A DNA stretch of 64,000 bases from Candidatus Zixiibacteriota bacterium. GTDB lineage: Bacteria > Zixibacteria > MSB-5A5 > GN15 > JACZUZ01. A program made the position numbers and the translations under genes. The stretch lies in contig JAJRPM010000013.1 in NCBI GenBank assembly GCA_024280775.1, positions 1 through 64,000 on the forward strand. Direction: 5' to 3'. This document shows positions 25,754 through 35,283 of this stretch, piece by piece. Each line of letters begins with the position of its first letter. The stretch's first letter is position 1. The notes under the pieces are model-generated. The model worked only from the letters and a program-made list of their open reading frames with translations. It was not told where the DNA came from and did no database searches.

Positions 25754-26859
25754 TGACACCACCCATCTCTGCGCCGTGAAAGATTCAACAAAATAGCGAT
25801 TCCAAGCAGTGACACTAACAGGGACGAACCGCCATAGGACATCAGCGGTAGAGGCAACCCGGTTGTGGGGATTAGCGAAGTGACTACACCAATATTTATT
25901 GCGATATTGAAGAACAGAAGCATAGTGATTCCCGAGGCCAACAAATAGCCGAAACGATCCGGCTGATAGGAAGCAATCTTTAGCCCTCGATATAGCACAA
26001 GTAAATATAGAGCGAGCGCCACCGAGAGTCCGATGAATCCTAATTCCTCACCGGCGGCCGCGAAAATAAAATCTGTGTGCGGGTAAGGCAGAAAGAAATG
26101 CTTCTGTATGCCATCGCCTAAGCCTGCCCCCCAGAACCCTCCGGCGCCGAATGTTAGAATCGCTTGTTTGACCTGGTAGCTTCCGGCCAATGGGTCAGAT
26201 AGTGACGCAAGATAAGTCTTGATTCGTCCAATCTTGTGCCCGAAACCAAAAACCATAACCGCCCCGGCAAGCGCCAGTGGCGCAACTGCCGTTGCCAGAT
26301 GTAAAAGTCTCGCTCCAGCTAGATATAGCATTGACATTGTGGTGAGGCCCAAAACTATCACCGTACCTAAGTCCGGTTCGAACATAATGAGTAATACCAT
26401 CAATCCAACCAGAGGCGCATGCGGCAATAGAGATTTGCGGTAGTCACTAATATCGCTATCAGCTCGTGAGAACGAATATGCCAGATAGTACAGCAATACA
26501 ATCTTCGCCAACTCCGATGGCTGCACGGCAAACGGTCCAAGGAATAACCAGCGATGGGAGCCGTTACGCGCAGGCATTACAAACACCAATGCCAAAGCTA
26601 TGATAATCGCAACAATCGCTAAAGGTGTGTATTGTCCCAGTCGTTTCAAGTCCGCTTTCATCACCAATCCCATTAACCCCGCTGATACAGCCAACCACAG
26701 CAATTGACGTTTGATGAAAAACAAATGCGAACCGAAGCGCTGTTCGGCGAGCAATGACGACGTGGAGTACACCATAATAGCGCCAATAATCGCCAGAGCG
26801 ACAGTAGAGTAGAAAAGTGTCCAATCTATCGGACAACGCGCTTTCATCCTAGTTGTCAT
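25750..26859 (-). CDS. ftsW: SEDS-family septal peptidoglycan polymerase FtsW
   Basis: A multi-pass membrane protein (about ten helices) that polymerises lipid II at the septum together with FtsI. SEDS-family features are LGPFAVQPSELAKIVLLYYLAY, GFWGAGLGDGIQKHFFLPYP and HTDFIFAAAGEELGFIG, and TTGLPLPLMSYGGSSLL near the end. The open frame begins earlier at a TTG; ATG 26859 has AAGG immediately upstream and is preferred. It overlaps murD by 11 bp. Confidence 0.95.
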   Translation of the reverse strand: MTTRMKARCPIDWTLFYSTVALAIIGAIMVYSTSSLLAEQRFGSHLFFIKRQLLWLAVSAGLMGLVMKADLKRLGQYTPLAIVAIIIALALVFVMPARNGSHRWLFLGPFAVQPSELAKIVLLYYLAYSFSRADSDISDYRKSLLPHAPLVGLMVLLIMFEPDLGTVIVLGLTTMSMLYLAGARLLHLATAVAPLALAGAVMVFGFGHKIGRIKTYLASLSDPLAGSYQVKQAILTFGAGGFWGAGLGDGIQKHFFLPYPHTDFIFAAAGEELGFIGLSVALALYLLVLYRGLKIASYQPDRFGYLLASGITMLLFFNIAINIGVVTSLIPTTGLPLPLMSYGGSSLLVSLLGIAILLNLSRRRDGWCQ

Positions 26860-28294
26860 TACCCTTCTTAGCAAGTCGCTTCACTGCGTCCTTATAGACT
26901 TTTCCGCGTTCTTCGTAATCGGTAAACATATCGAAACTGGCGCATCCAGGTGATAGCAGAACAGCTTCACCGACCTGAGCAGTTTGTGACAGTAACAGAA
27001 CTGACCCTTCAAGGGTCGTTGCGAACTCCACCGGAACAGTCTTGCCAAGGGCAGAGAACACTTCTTCTTTGGTGTCTCCAAGTGCAACAATGCTAGTGAC
27101 TTTATCACGGACCACAGATTGTAACTCGCGGAAGTCCTCACCTTTACCTTGTCCTCCAAGAATTAATCGCACCGGAGATTCAAATGCCTCAAGCGCACAA
27201 ATCGTCGCGGCAAGATTTGTCGCCTTTGAATCATTTATCCATTGTACGCCATCGATCGTCGCTACATACTCGATTCTATGTTCCACACCCGCGAAAGAAA
27301 GCAACCCCTCGCGAATCGCTTCAAGCGTAACACCAAACGCCAAACAACATGCCGCCGCCGCCATCGCATTTTCGATGTTGTGACGGCCGGGAATCTGTAA
27401 TGATTCACAATCAAATAATTTTACATAAGCGCCATTGAATTGGCAGAAGATTGTCTCCCCGCGCAGAAAGACCGAACGTAGTTCAGAATCCATTGATGAT
27501 GCGTCCATGACCTTCTCGGAGCCAAACATCATTCTCCGCGCTGAGGTTTGAACAGTTAGAGCATCAAGTCCTGAATCATCGGCATTGAGTACTAGTTTCT
27601 GATTAGCCTCTTGCGCTTCAGTAATCCGCAATTTGGCAAGACGATAGTTCTCAAAAGTCTTGTGTCGGCTAAGATGATCTGGAGTAATGTTCAAAATCGC
27701 GGCGACATCAGGTGCGAATTGATCTACAAACTCCAACTGATAACTTGAAACCTCTACAACCGCTACATCGTTGCGCTTCACTTTCATAGCAACAGCGCTC
27801 AATGGAGTTCCGATATTACCGCAAAGCTCAGCGCTGTAGTTTCCTTGCAACAATATCTCGTGTACCATTGTCGCGGTCGTAGTTTTTCCGTTTGCCCCGG
27901 TCAAGGCTATGATTTTTCCTCTGGTAAACCAGGACGCAAATTCAAGCTCAGAGAACACAGGTGTTCCGGCATCATGAATTGATTGCATGATGGAACTATC
28001 AGACGGAACACCGGGCGAAACTATCACATAGTCAGACTCCAGGATTGCATCAGTGTGCCCTCCAGTCTCGAAGGTGGCGCCTACCTCTTTGAGAGTCTGT
28101 AACTCAGAATCAAGAGCGCATTCCTCACGAGCCTCAGTGACAAACACTTCCGCGCCAAGTTCTCGGGCCAGCATTGCGCAGGCCAATCCCGAACGAGCCA
28201 TACCTACTACACCAACTTTTCGCCCCTTGACTCGCTCTAGATTCTTCATCTCTGAGCTATCTGAAGCAGTCTCGATGTTGGCTTTTTCAATCAT
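26849..28294 (-). CDS. murD: UDP-N-acetylmuramoyl-L-alanine--D-glutamate ligase
   Basis: Adds D-glutamate to the peptidoglycan precursor. The Rossmann motif VGVVGMARSGLACAMLA, ATP loop ALTGANGKTTTATMVHEIL and WINDSKATNLAATICALE (carbamate and Mg site region) are present. The start is uncertain: ATG 28294, 28306 or 28249 are possible, and an upstream TTG extends to 28330. The last would leave MKNLERVKGRKVGVVG, closest to the family. Confidence 0.93.
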   Translation of the reverse strand: MIEKANIETASDSSEMKNLERVKGRKVGVVGMARSGLACAMLARELGAEVFVTEAREECALDSELQTLKEVGATFETGGHTDAILESDYVIVSPGVPSDSSIMQSIHDAGTPVFSELEFASWFTRGKIIALTGANGKTTTATMVHEILLQGNYSAELCGNIGTPLSAVAMKVKRNDVAVVEVSSYQLEFVDQFAPDVAAILNITPDHLSRHKTFENYRLAKLRITEAQEANQKLVLNADDSGLDALTVQTSARRMMFGSEKVMDASSMDSELRSVFLRGETIFCQFNGAYVKLFDCESLQIPGRHNIENAMAAAACCLAFGVTLEAIREGLLSFAGVEHRIEYVATIDGVQWINDSKATNLAATICALEAFESPVRLILGGQGKGEDFRELQSVVRDKVTSIVALGDTKEEVFSALGKTVPVEFATTLEGSVLLLSQTAQVGEAVLLSPGCASFDMFTDYEERGKVYKDAVKRLAKKGNDN

Positions 28295-28345
28295 GACAGT
28301 TTCCATATCTTGCAATAACTTACTTTCCAATTCAATCGAATTGCT

Positions 28346-29431
28346 TCAACGCACTTTCAAAGTTGAAAGGGCGAGCATTGCGAACAACGCACCAAGTATC
28401 CAAAAGCGAACTACTACTTTTTGCTCAGGCCAACCGAGTAGTTCAAAATGGTGATGCAATGGCGCCATCTTAAAGATTCTCTTGCCACGCAACTTGAACG
28501 AACCGACTTGCAGAATCACCGAAAGCGCCTCAGCGACAAAAACACCGCCTAGGATAATCAGCAATATTTCCTGCTTCAAAAGTATTGCCAAAACTCCCAA
28601 CGCTCCGCCTAGTGTCAGCGCGCCCGTGTCACCCATAAATACTTCCGCCGGATTTGAATTGAACCAAAGAAATCCCAGCGCCGCTCCAACGGCCGCGCCA
28701 CAATAGACCGTCACCTCTCCCGCCCCGGGCAAAAATTCCATTTGCAAATACTGCGAATAGTCAAAGCGCCCTGAGATATACGCCAGCGCAGCAAAAGCCA
28801 GGAAACATATCCCACACAGACCAATCGCTAGTCCGTCCAAACCGTCGGTAAGGTTTACCGCATTCGAAGTTCCGGTTATCACTAGAATAATCAGCGGGAT
28901 ATAGAACACTCCCCAATCGATCAAGTGATCTTTGAGAAACGGAGCCACAGAGAATCCATAGCGTGATTCAGACGGAGCAACATTTAGAATTATCATACCT
29001 ACCAGCAAGCCGAGTGAAATCTGTCCAACTAGCTTCAGCCTTCCAACTAATCCGGCTTTTCTTTTCTTTACAATTTTCAAGTAGTCATCAATGAACCCCA
29101 ATACACCTAACCAAATCGTCACTATCAAGGACGTCAGTACAAAGAAGTTGCTAAGATCCGCCCATAGGATAGTCGGAACAAGAATCCCCATGATGATTAT
29201 CAGACCGCCCATTGACGGTGTACCTGCTTTGGCCTGATGTGACTGAGGGCCTTCTTCTCTGATTGTTTCCTTAATTTGGAATTTCTTCAGCAGATTCACA
29301 AAGAAACCACCGAATATCAAACATATAATTAGCGCTGTCACCATTGCCCCGGCCGTTCGGAATGTTATATACCGAAACAAATTGAACACCGTAAATTGGT
29401 CGGCTAATGGATAGAGATATTCGTAGAACAT
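28346..29431 (-). CDS. mraY: Phospho-MurNAc-pentapeptide transferase MraY
   Basis: A polytopic membrane enzyme that makes lipid I from UDP-MurNAc-pentapeptide and undecaprenyl phosphate. Signature segments: KAGTPSMGGLIIIMGIL, GFIDDYLKIVKKRKAG (the catalytic Asp pair), NAVNLTDGLDGLAIG and FMGDTGALTLGG, ending with PLHHHFELLGWPE. About ten transmembrane helices. ATG 29431 gives MFYEYLYPL, the usual MraY opening; a GTG lies two codons upstream. Confidence 0.97.
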   Translation of the reverse strand: MFYEYLYPLADQFTVFNLFRYITFRTAGAMVTALIICLIFGGFFVNLLKKFQIKETIREEGPQSHQAKAGTPSMGGLIIIMGILVPTILWADLSNFFVLTSLIVTIWLGVLGFIDDYLKIVKKRKAGLVGRLKLVGQISLGLLVGMIILNVAPSESRYGFSVAPFLKDHLIDWGVFYIPLIILVITGTSNAVNLTDGLDGLAIGLCGICFLAFAALAYISGRFDYSQYLQMEFLPGAGEVTVYCGAAVGAALGFLWFNSNPAEVFMGDTGALTLGGALGVLAILLKQEILLIILGGVFVAEALSVILQVGSFKLRGKRIFKMAPLHHHFELLGWPEQKVVVRFWILGALFAMLALSTLKVR

Positions 29432-29461
29432 TGTCACATCAAGAAGCTGCTTACAGCACAG

Positions 29462-29929
29462 CTACACCTGACTCCTCGCTTTCAGCGCCAACATCGCACG
29501 CTCCAATGCAATTCCTCTTGAAGCCTTCAAATACACAACATCACCGACAGTAGCTATTTCAGCGAGCAAATCTCCAGCATCCAACGCATTATCGAGAGAG
29601 TGAATCTCAACTCCTGATTCGCTATCGCTTTCTTTCAGCGCTTCTGCGCTTAACCTCGCGCGAGCGCCAACTGTGATAATGACATCTATCACGCCGTGAG
29701 AACTCATGAGCTCTGCTAGATAATTGCCAACTGCGATATGCTCTCGTGATTCAATTGCTCCCAGCTCAAGCATATCACCAATCACGCATATCTTTTTAGC
29801 ATCTGATGTTTGTGGCTTCATAGCGGCGAATGTCTTCAGTCCTGCGCGCATTGAGGATGGATTCGCATTGTAGCAATCAATTATGACATCAATTCCCGCG
29901 ATGCTCTTTCTCTCCCCGCGTTGCGCCAT
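29462..29929 (-). CDS. murF: MurF, C-terminal domain (separated by an in-frame TAG)
   Basis: 155 residues forming the third (ligase) domain of UDP-MurNAc-tripeptide--D-Ala-D-Ala ligase. The family motifs are VIIDCYNANPSSMRAGL and VIGDMLELGAIESREHI. It is in the same reading frame as the upstream murF part, separated only by TAG plus six sense codons before this ATG. The ATG has AGAGG only 2 nt upstream, a poor spacing, so independent translation would be inefficient unless ribosomes reinitiate. The residues it needs look intact. It may be a separately made domain, a casualty of a nonsense mutation, or an artefact of one wrong base in the assembly. Confidence 0.85.
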   Translation of the reverse strand: MAQRGERKSIAGIDVIIDCYNANPSSMRAGLKTFAAMKPQTSDAKKICVIGDMLELGAIESREHIAVGNYLAELMSSHGVIDVIITVGARARLSAEALKESDSESGVEIHSLDNALDAGDLLAEIATVGDVVYLKASRGIALERAMLALKARSQV

Positions 29930-29947
29930 TGCCTCTGAGACAAAACT

Positions 29948-29950
29948 CTA
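29948..29950 (-). other. In-frame TAG codon interrupting murF
   Basis: Reading on the minus strand gives ...EMKSL-TAG-SFVSEAMAQRG..., with sense codons in one frame on both sides. TAG is an ordinary stop elsewhere here (valS, porX, murG, rsmA), so a genome-wide reassignment is unlikely. Confidence 0.9.
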
Positions 29951-30901
29951 CAACGACTTCATCTCTATCTTGGCCCCCAGCGCTCGACAAATTGTAATTG
30001 CGCAGAGAGCATTGCCAACTTGCTCTTCACCAAAAGCCGGTAGTGAGATTCGCTGTCCCTCAAATGTAAAGGACACATGACCTGTCGCAGAATCTATTGT
30101 GACATCACTGGCAACAGTATCATATTTGACTTGCCTGGCGCCACCGGAATCAGACACTCCAAAGGTCAGAACATTGTCGCAAATAGCTTTCGCTCCTGAT
30201 ACAAGTTCAGCGTCAGCGCCGTTGACAACTGCACCCCCTAGCGATTGCAACGACTCAAGCATAATCAGCTTTTCGCTACGAACACCTGCCAGTGAACCCA
30301 GCGACTCCAAATGAGATTCACTGACATTTGTAATAGCCCCCACAAGCGGCCTTAGTATCGGAGCAAGACGTTTCATTTCTCCTTGAGTGGAAATTCCCAA
30401 TTCGAAGATCCCGTATTGAGCCTGCTTATCCATGCGCAAAAGAGAAAGTGGCAACCCGAACAAATTATTCAAGTTACCGGCGGACGCATGCACATTCACA
30501 CCAGAGCTATCTAGCAAGTGACGTGTCATCTCTTTCACTGCAGTCTTGCCCGCCGAGCCTGTGACACCTGCGGTCTTGTCTGTGAGTTTCTCGCGATGCG
30601 CAATTGCGAGTTCAATTAGCGCCTGATGTGTATCCTCAACTACGACAGTCGGAAATGACTCCGGTACATTTAGAGCGCCACGTCGTTCCACCAGCGCTCC
30701 CGTAGCTCCTGCCGCTTGTGCGTTCTCCACAAAGAGATGTCCGTCATGATTCTCACCGCGAATAGCAACATACAGCTCGCCAGGGCTAAGCGTACGAGTG
30801 TCAATAGAAACACCACGCACAACACTAGCGCCTGCGCTATCTATTGTAAGCGTTCCATGTGTCACTTCTGTCACTTGCTCTAGGCTCAATTCCATCACCA
30901 C
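29948..30901 (-). CDS. murF: MurF, N-terminal and ATPase domains (truncated by TAG)
   Basis: 317 residues carrying the UDP-MurNAc-tripeptide-binding domain (SIDTRTLSPGELYVAIRG near 32-49) and the central ATPase domain (P-loop GVTGSAGKTAVKEM at 112-125; HASAGNLNNLFGLPLSLL; ITNVSESHLESLGS). The product stops at EMKSL, where the family continues into domain 3. Normal MurF proteins have about 450 residues; the two parts plus the interrupted codons sum to 479. The start is GTG at 30901 or ATG at 30895. Without the C-terminal domain this part should not be active alone, since the D-Ala-D-Ala site lies between domains. The gene is normally essential in walled bacteria. Confidence 0.92.
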   Translation of the reverse strand: MVMELSLEQVTEVTHGTLTIDSAGASVVRGVSIDTRTLSPGELYVAIRGENHDGHLFVENAQAAGATGALVERRGALNVPESFPTVVVEDTHQALIELAIAHREKLTDKTAGVTGSAGKTAVKEMTRHLLDSSGVNVHASAGNLNNLFGLPLSLLRMDKQAQYGIFELGISTQGEMKRLAPILRPLVGAITNVSESHLESLGSLAGVRSEKLIMLESLQSLGGAVVNGADAELVSGAKAICDNVLTFGVSDSGGARQVKYDTVASDVTIDSATGHVSFTFEGQRISLPAFGEEQVGNALCAITICRALGAKIEMKSL

Positions 30902-30940
30902 TAATCACTCAAAACATTGCATATACAGATATTGTCGTTC

Positions 30941-32431
30941 TTAACCGGCAACAGGTTCGTAACCAAGTTCGCGCAATGCTTTCTCTGCTTCATGTTGCTC
31001 ACTATATGATTTCTTTCCCGAAGCCGATATCTCATATTGCTCTGCGCCTTTGCCAAGCAATAGCACCGTGTCGCTCTTTTTAGCCCTGCTAATAGCTTCT
31101 GCTACTGCGGCACGACGTTCAATTAACACCGCATGCACACCCGTTACACCTTTGATAGTTTCATCAATAATCTTCTGCGGATCTTCACTGCGTGGATTAT
31201 CTGAAGTGACAATCACAACATCCGCTTTGCTGGCGGCCTCGCCCATTAGCGCGCGTTTGCCGTTGTCACGGTCTCCACCGCATCCGTAAAGCGCTATGAC
31301 TTTCCCCTCAGTGAACTGACGTGCGGCTTTTACGACGCGCGCTATCGCATCCGGCGTGTGCGCATAGTCAATTATCACCGCAAAAGGCTGACCGCAATCC
31401 ACTTTTTGAAAACGTCCGGGAACCGGCTGTGCTTTCTCTAGCGCGCGTACAGCAGTGTCAATATCCACTCCCGAAGCTAATCCTGCCGCTAAGGCTCCCA
31501 GTGTGTTCATTAGATTAAACTCACCGCAAAGCTGAGTCTTGACTGTCCGCGCTCCCATCGGAGTTACCACATTGAAAAATGTGCCGTCTGCCGAATAATC
31601 ACGTTCAGTTGTATACACATCAGCGCTACTATCTTGTAGTGAGTAGCTTAAGTAAGCTGAAGAAACTCTGCCGAACAATTCGCGAAACTCCGGCACATCT
31701 AAATTGATAACCGCATATTTCATGAGCCCATCAAGCTTGGCAAGCAGTTGAGCCTTTGCTTCGAAATAGGTCTCCATATCCTCATGAAAATCCAGATGAT
31801 CGCGAGTTAGATTTGTAAACAGTCCAACCCGGAATTCGACATTCTCAACACGTCCCAATTCCAAAGCATGCGAAGAGACTTCCATCACTACATTGTTACA
31901 ATGATTCGCTCGCATCAGATATAACAACCTCTGAATATCCAGCGACTCAGGAGTAGTGCGATCCGCTTCAAATTTTTCACCACAAGTGTCATATTCCAGT
32001 GAGCCTATCAGACCGACTCTCTTGTTTCGTCCTTCAAGGATCGCCTTGAGCAGGTAGGCGGAAGTTGTCTTTCCATTGGTGCCGGTGATAGCGGTTATTT
32101 TGAGCGCCTTCCCGGGGTATTCATAGAATTTCGCCGCCAAATCAGAGAGCGCCCGTCGGGAATTGCCAGTCTTCACCCACGTAACACTCAGGTTGTTTTC
32201 ATTGTCACGTTCAGATACAACCGCAAGCGCGCCACTCTTGACAGCATCCTCAGCAAAATCGAACCCGTCGACCACAAAACCGGGAACCGCCACAAAAACA
32301 GTTCCGGCCTTGACCTGCCGCGAATCATATTCCAACGCCTCAACAGTTCCATCAACTGAACCTGTCACTTGCAGAGAATCCTTCTCTGGAGAATCTATCG
32401 CGCTTATAAGTTCTTCTAGTCTTAGTGACAT
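30941..32431 (-). CDS. murE: UDP-MurNAc-L-Ala-D-Glu--meso-diaminopimelate ligase
   Basis: A 496-residue ligase adding the third stem residue. The ATP loop is AITGTNGKTTSAYLLKAIL; IDYAHTPDAIARVVKA opens domain 3. The substrate-selecting motif SDNPRSEDPQ is the DNPR form that binds meso-diaminopimelate rather than lysine, so this organism should make DAP-type peptidoglycan. ATG start at 32431. It is followed by murF after 39 bp. Confidence 0.97.
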   Translation of the reverse strand: MSLRLEELISAIDSPEKDSLQVTGSVDGTVEALEYDSRQVKAGTVFVAVPGFVVDGFDFAEDAVKSGALAVVSERDNENNLSVTWVKTGNSRRALSDLAAKFYEYPGKALKITAITGTNGKTTSAYLLKAILEGRNKRVGLIGSLEYDTCGEKFEADRTTPESLDIQRLLYLMRANHCNNVVMEVSSHALELGRVENVEFRVGLFTNLTRDHLDFHEDMETYFEAKAQLLAKLDGLMKYAVINLDVPEFRELFGRVSSAYLSYSLQDSSADVYTTERDYSADGTFFNVVTPMGARTVKTQLCGEFNLMNTLGALAAGLASGVDIDTAVRALEKAQPVPGRFQKVDCGQPFAVIIDYAHTPDAIARVVKAARQFTEGKVIALYGCGGDRDNGKRALMGEAASKADVVIVTSDNPRSEDPQKIIDETIKGVTGVHAVLIERRAAVAEAISRAKKSDTVLLLGKGAEQYEISASGKKSYSEQHEAEKALRELGYEPVAG

Positions 32432-32490
32432 TTGTTACACTTTTTCCTGGCGCCCGCAATCAGATACTGCAAGTCGAAAAGTTGACTTCA

Positions 32491-34752
32491 TTAGTTAAGC
32501 CTCAACCGGGATTCGCGCTGAGCGACGAAAGACCATTTGTGCGACTCTTTGAATCGCACAACAGGGTGTAGCGTCGAATAAGTTTTCTTCCCGGCTTGCT
32601 GACAGCGTAAAGTCAGAATACCTCCTGTACGCATTATACTTCCGGAGGCGGGTTTTTGACTCAAGATTTTTCCAACACCGTCAAGTGCGAACGGAACATT
32701 GAGACGGGTTAGAAGCAACGACGCTTGACGAGCGCTCATACCAATAACATCCGGCGCTCTAAACTCTTTGGCGCCTTTTAACAATGGGTCTTGCGTTTGA
32801 ATCGCAATGACTGAGCCCGGTTCTATTGGGGATCCGGCGGCGGGATACTGCCAGCGCACATTTCCGACATAGCAATCTCCCTTGACTGCAACCTGCAACC
32901 CTTTGCCCTTGTTTATGGCCGCTTGTGGTGTCAGTCCCATGAATTTCGGCGCCTTGATTGACTTCTTCGCATAGGCGCTGTTTCCCTTTTCAAGTGTCAG
33001 GCGATGTGACGCCGGACCAAACTTGGCAGGATTTGAGAGCACATACTGCTCGGCAATTCGCCTGAATGTAGGACCGCTAGTTAGTCCGCCGTAGTGAATC
33101 GGCTCTGGTTGCAACAACAGAACAATGCCTGCAACCAGCGGGGAATCCGCAGGGAAGTAACCAGCAAACGAAGCATTGAACTTATTCTTCAGATAACCCT
33201 TGCCATCAAGGCGAGGGACTTCCGCTGTTCCGGTTTTACCTGCTATAGACACAATTTCAGACTGGACTTTCTGCGCGGTACCACTGTCAACTACATTTTT
33301 CAGCATCGCCTGAAGAGACGCCACACTACCGGGCTTCATCACACGCCACAATTCTTCAGGCTCCGTGAAATCGCGAACTTCTCCATTGGCGCCAATCACT
33401 CCGCGAATAAGTCGCGGTCGATATAGTGTCCCACCATTAGCAACAGCGCCCATCATCAGCGCCATTTGCAACGGAGTAGTAGCAACCGAATGTCCAATAG
33501 AAAGCGCCGCAACATTGTAATCCGACCATTTCATATCTGTGTGGAGTTTTCCGCTTTGCTCACCGGGAAATTCGACCATAGTCTTTTCGCCAATCCCAAA
33601 ACGCTGTGATGCTGAAGCTAACTTTTCCCCACCGAGAGCAATCGCCAGTTTCGCAACTCCGATATTGCTTGAGAAAGTTATTATATCATGAAAAGTCATC
33701 TCGCCATGCTCTTCGTCATCATTCAAATACCGCCTGCCACAAAGCCAACGACCATCCTCGCAGTCAATTACTGTATCCACCGGAGCAATGTTCTCATCTA
33801 GAATCGCCGCGGCGGTAATTACCTTGTAGATTGAACCCGGCTCAAAGGAATCTGTTATCGATCTCAGCTTTACCGGTCTTTCAGGATGTTTCTCCGTGGG
33901 GTCGTAATGCGCAGTCGCGAGAATCTCACCAGTATTACAATCAAGAAAGACCGCGATAGCGCTTTTAGCTTTGTATTGTTCGGTGGCGCTTCTAAGCTCC
34001 TGCTCCACTATCTCCTGAAAATCCCAATCAATTGTCAAAGCTATAGACTTACCCGCAATCGACGGCGTTTGCGCTTTCTCATCGACCTGATAGTAATTCG
34101 AGTGACCGTCTTTCCGGCCAACAGCCAGCCCCACTGCTCCGCGTAGCGTAGAATCGAAACGTGACTCAATACCAGAGATTCCATTGTTGTCGATATCGGT
34201 AAACCCGATTATCTGCTTGCCAACTATTCCAAATGGATATTTTCGACCCTGCTCTTTTCTGATATACACACCCGGCTGAGCGTCGTCTCTAATGCGACGA
34301 ACATTCTCATCTGAAAGCCCACGACTAACCCAGGAGAACTTTCCAGATTTGATATTGTGCTTCTTTTTCGTAGAACCTGACTTCTTCTTGAAGAGCCTAT
34401 CAAAATACTTTCCAACCGAAAGCGCCTCTTTTGTCGACTTGGGATGAACATAGACGCTGTAACGAATTACATTTACTGCGACCTCTTTACCAAAGCGATC
34501 ATACATTACTCCGCGTTGCGCAGGAATCTCGACTCTTCCTGTGGATTGCCTTCGAGCTTCCTTGGCATATTGCTCCCCGTTCGTAATTTGAATAGTCCAA
34601 AGCCGAACAACAAACACACCCCAAACCAACACAATCACCGCCATAGACAAAGCAAGTCTCTTGCGCTCAGAGTCCATATTTCGCGCGCCGGAGCTCCTGC
34701 GACCTCTGCGCGAGAATCCTGATTGCTTATCGTTACGCGGTGATTTGTTCAC
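32491..34752 (-). CDS. ftsI: Septal transpeptidase FtsI (class B PBP) with PASTA domains
   Basis: A 753-residue class B penicillin-binding protein that cross-links septal peptidoglycan with FtsW. After a basic cytoplasmic tail comes one membrane helix (about 33-50), then the pedestal domain (RGVMYDRFGKEVAVNVI). The transpeptidase domain shows the SxxK motif in EPGSIYKVITAAAIL, the SxN motif in FSSNIGVAKLA and the KTG motif in IAGKTGTAEVP. Two PASTA-like repeats follow (KAPKFMGLTPQAAINKGKGL and APDVIGMSARQASLLLTRL). PASTA modules sense muropeptides or lipid II and are common in Gram-positive and FCB division PBPs. The GTG start has only a distant AGG; the position is uncertain by up to 25 codons. 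Confidence 0.94.
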   Translation of the reverse strand: MNKSPRNDKQSGFSRRGRRSSGARNMDSERKRLALSMAVIVLVWGVFVVRLWTIQITNGEQYAKEARRQSTGRVEIPAQRGVMYDRFGKEVAVNVIRYSVYVHPKSTKEALSVGKYFDRLFKKKSGSTKKKHNIKSGKFSWVSRGLSDENVRRIRDDAQPGVYIRKEQGRKYPFGIVGKQIIGFTDIDNNGISGIESRFDSTLRGAVGLAVGRKDGHSNYYQVDEKAQTPSIAGKSIALTIDWDFQEIVEQELRSATEQYKAKSAIAVFLDCNTGEILATAHYDPTEKHPERPVKLRSITDSFEPGSIYKVITAAAILDENIAPVDTVIDCEDGRWLCGRRYLNDDEEHGEMTFHDIITFSSNIGVAKLAIALGGEKLASASQRFGIGEKTMVEFPGEQSGKLHTDMKWSDYNVAALSIGHSVATTPLQMALMMGAVANGGTLYRPRLIRGVIGANGEVRDFTEPEELWRVMKPGSVASLQAMLKNVVDSGTAQKVQSEIVSIAGKTGTAEVPRLDGKGYLKNKFNASFAGYFPADSPLVAGIVLLLQPEPIHYGGLTSGPTFRRIAEQYVLSNPAKFGPASHRLTLEKGNSAYAKKSIKAPKFMGLTPQAAINKGKGLQVAVKGDCYVGNVRWQYPAAGSPIEPGSVIAIQTQDPLLKGAKEFRAPDVIGMSARQASLLLTRLNVPFALDGVGKILSQKPASGSIMRTGGILTLRCQQAGKKTYSTLHPVVRFKESHKWSFVAQRESRLRLN

Positions 34753-34796
34753 TTACTATTTGCCTGCTTTTCTTCTGTGCTTACAATCCAATAGCG

Positions 34797-35282
34797 CTAT
34801 TTGTCTCGTTCATCAAAGAGCTCGCTTGCCGACGCGGTGGAGGTTTCGATCGACGGAGCATTCTTGAGAGAAAGCCGAAGCGTGTTCCACATCTGGCTAA
34901 TCCCGCCCTGACCTGGCGACTCCTCTCCAAAGCGAACTGCATACAAGTTTTCCGACTGTATTTGCTTCAATCCAAACTGTTTCTCCGCGAGTTTAGCAAT
35001 CCTGCTAAAACGCGCTAATTCCGCCACATCGGTTTCAACTTTCATCAATACATCGCGACGAGTCCGATTGGTTTCCTCCAAAACTGAAACCTCATTTATC
35101 AAATCCAACGCCACAACTCTCTGCCAAATATAAAGACCAGCCGCAACCATCAGAAGTGACAGCACAAAGAGCGTGGAAAGTGACCTACTGGCGACCATGC
35201 GTCGAATCGGCCCCGGCTTCCCTTGACTAGCGCTTTGACGCAAAGCCTTCAAAGCGCTGGCTGTGTTGTTTGCGCTAGTCAT
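34797..35282 (-). CDS. ftsL: Cell division protein FtsL (probable)
   Basis: About 162 residues with a basic cytoplasmic tail, one transmembrane helix (LSTLFVLSLLMVAAGLYIWQ) and a short periplasmic coiled-coil (VSVLEETNRTRRDVLMKVET). Topology and place between rsmH and ftsI fit FtsL, which forms a complex with FtsB and FtsQ. Sequence similarity to known FtsL is low, as usual. ATG 35282 with GAGG upstream is chosen; another ATG at 35306 would overlap rsmH. Confidence 0.8.
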   Translation of the reverse strand: MTSANNTASALKALRQSASQGKPGPIRRMVASRSLSTLFVLSLLMVAAGLYIWQRVVALDLINEVSVLEETNRTRRDVLMKVETDVAELARFSRIAKLAEKQFGLKQIQSENLYAVRFGEESPGQGGISQMWNTLRLSLKNAPSIETSTASASELFDERDK

Positions 35283-35283
35283 T

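Noticed and set aside
29462-30901. Genome-wide reassignment of TAG to a sense codon to explain murF
   Set aside because: Many intact genes in the window end with TAG at the expected place (valS, porX, murG, rsmA, envC), so TAG is a stop here.
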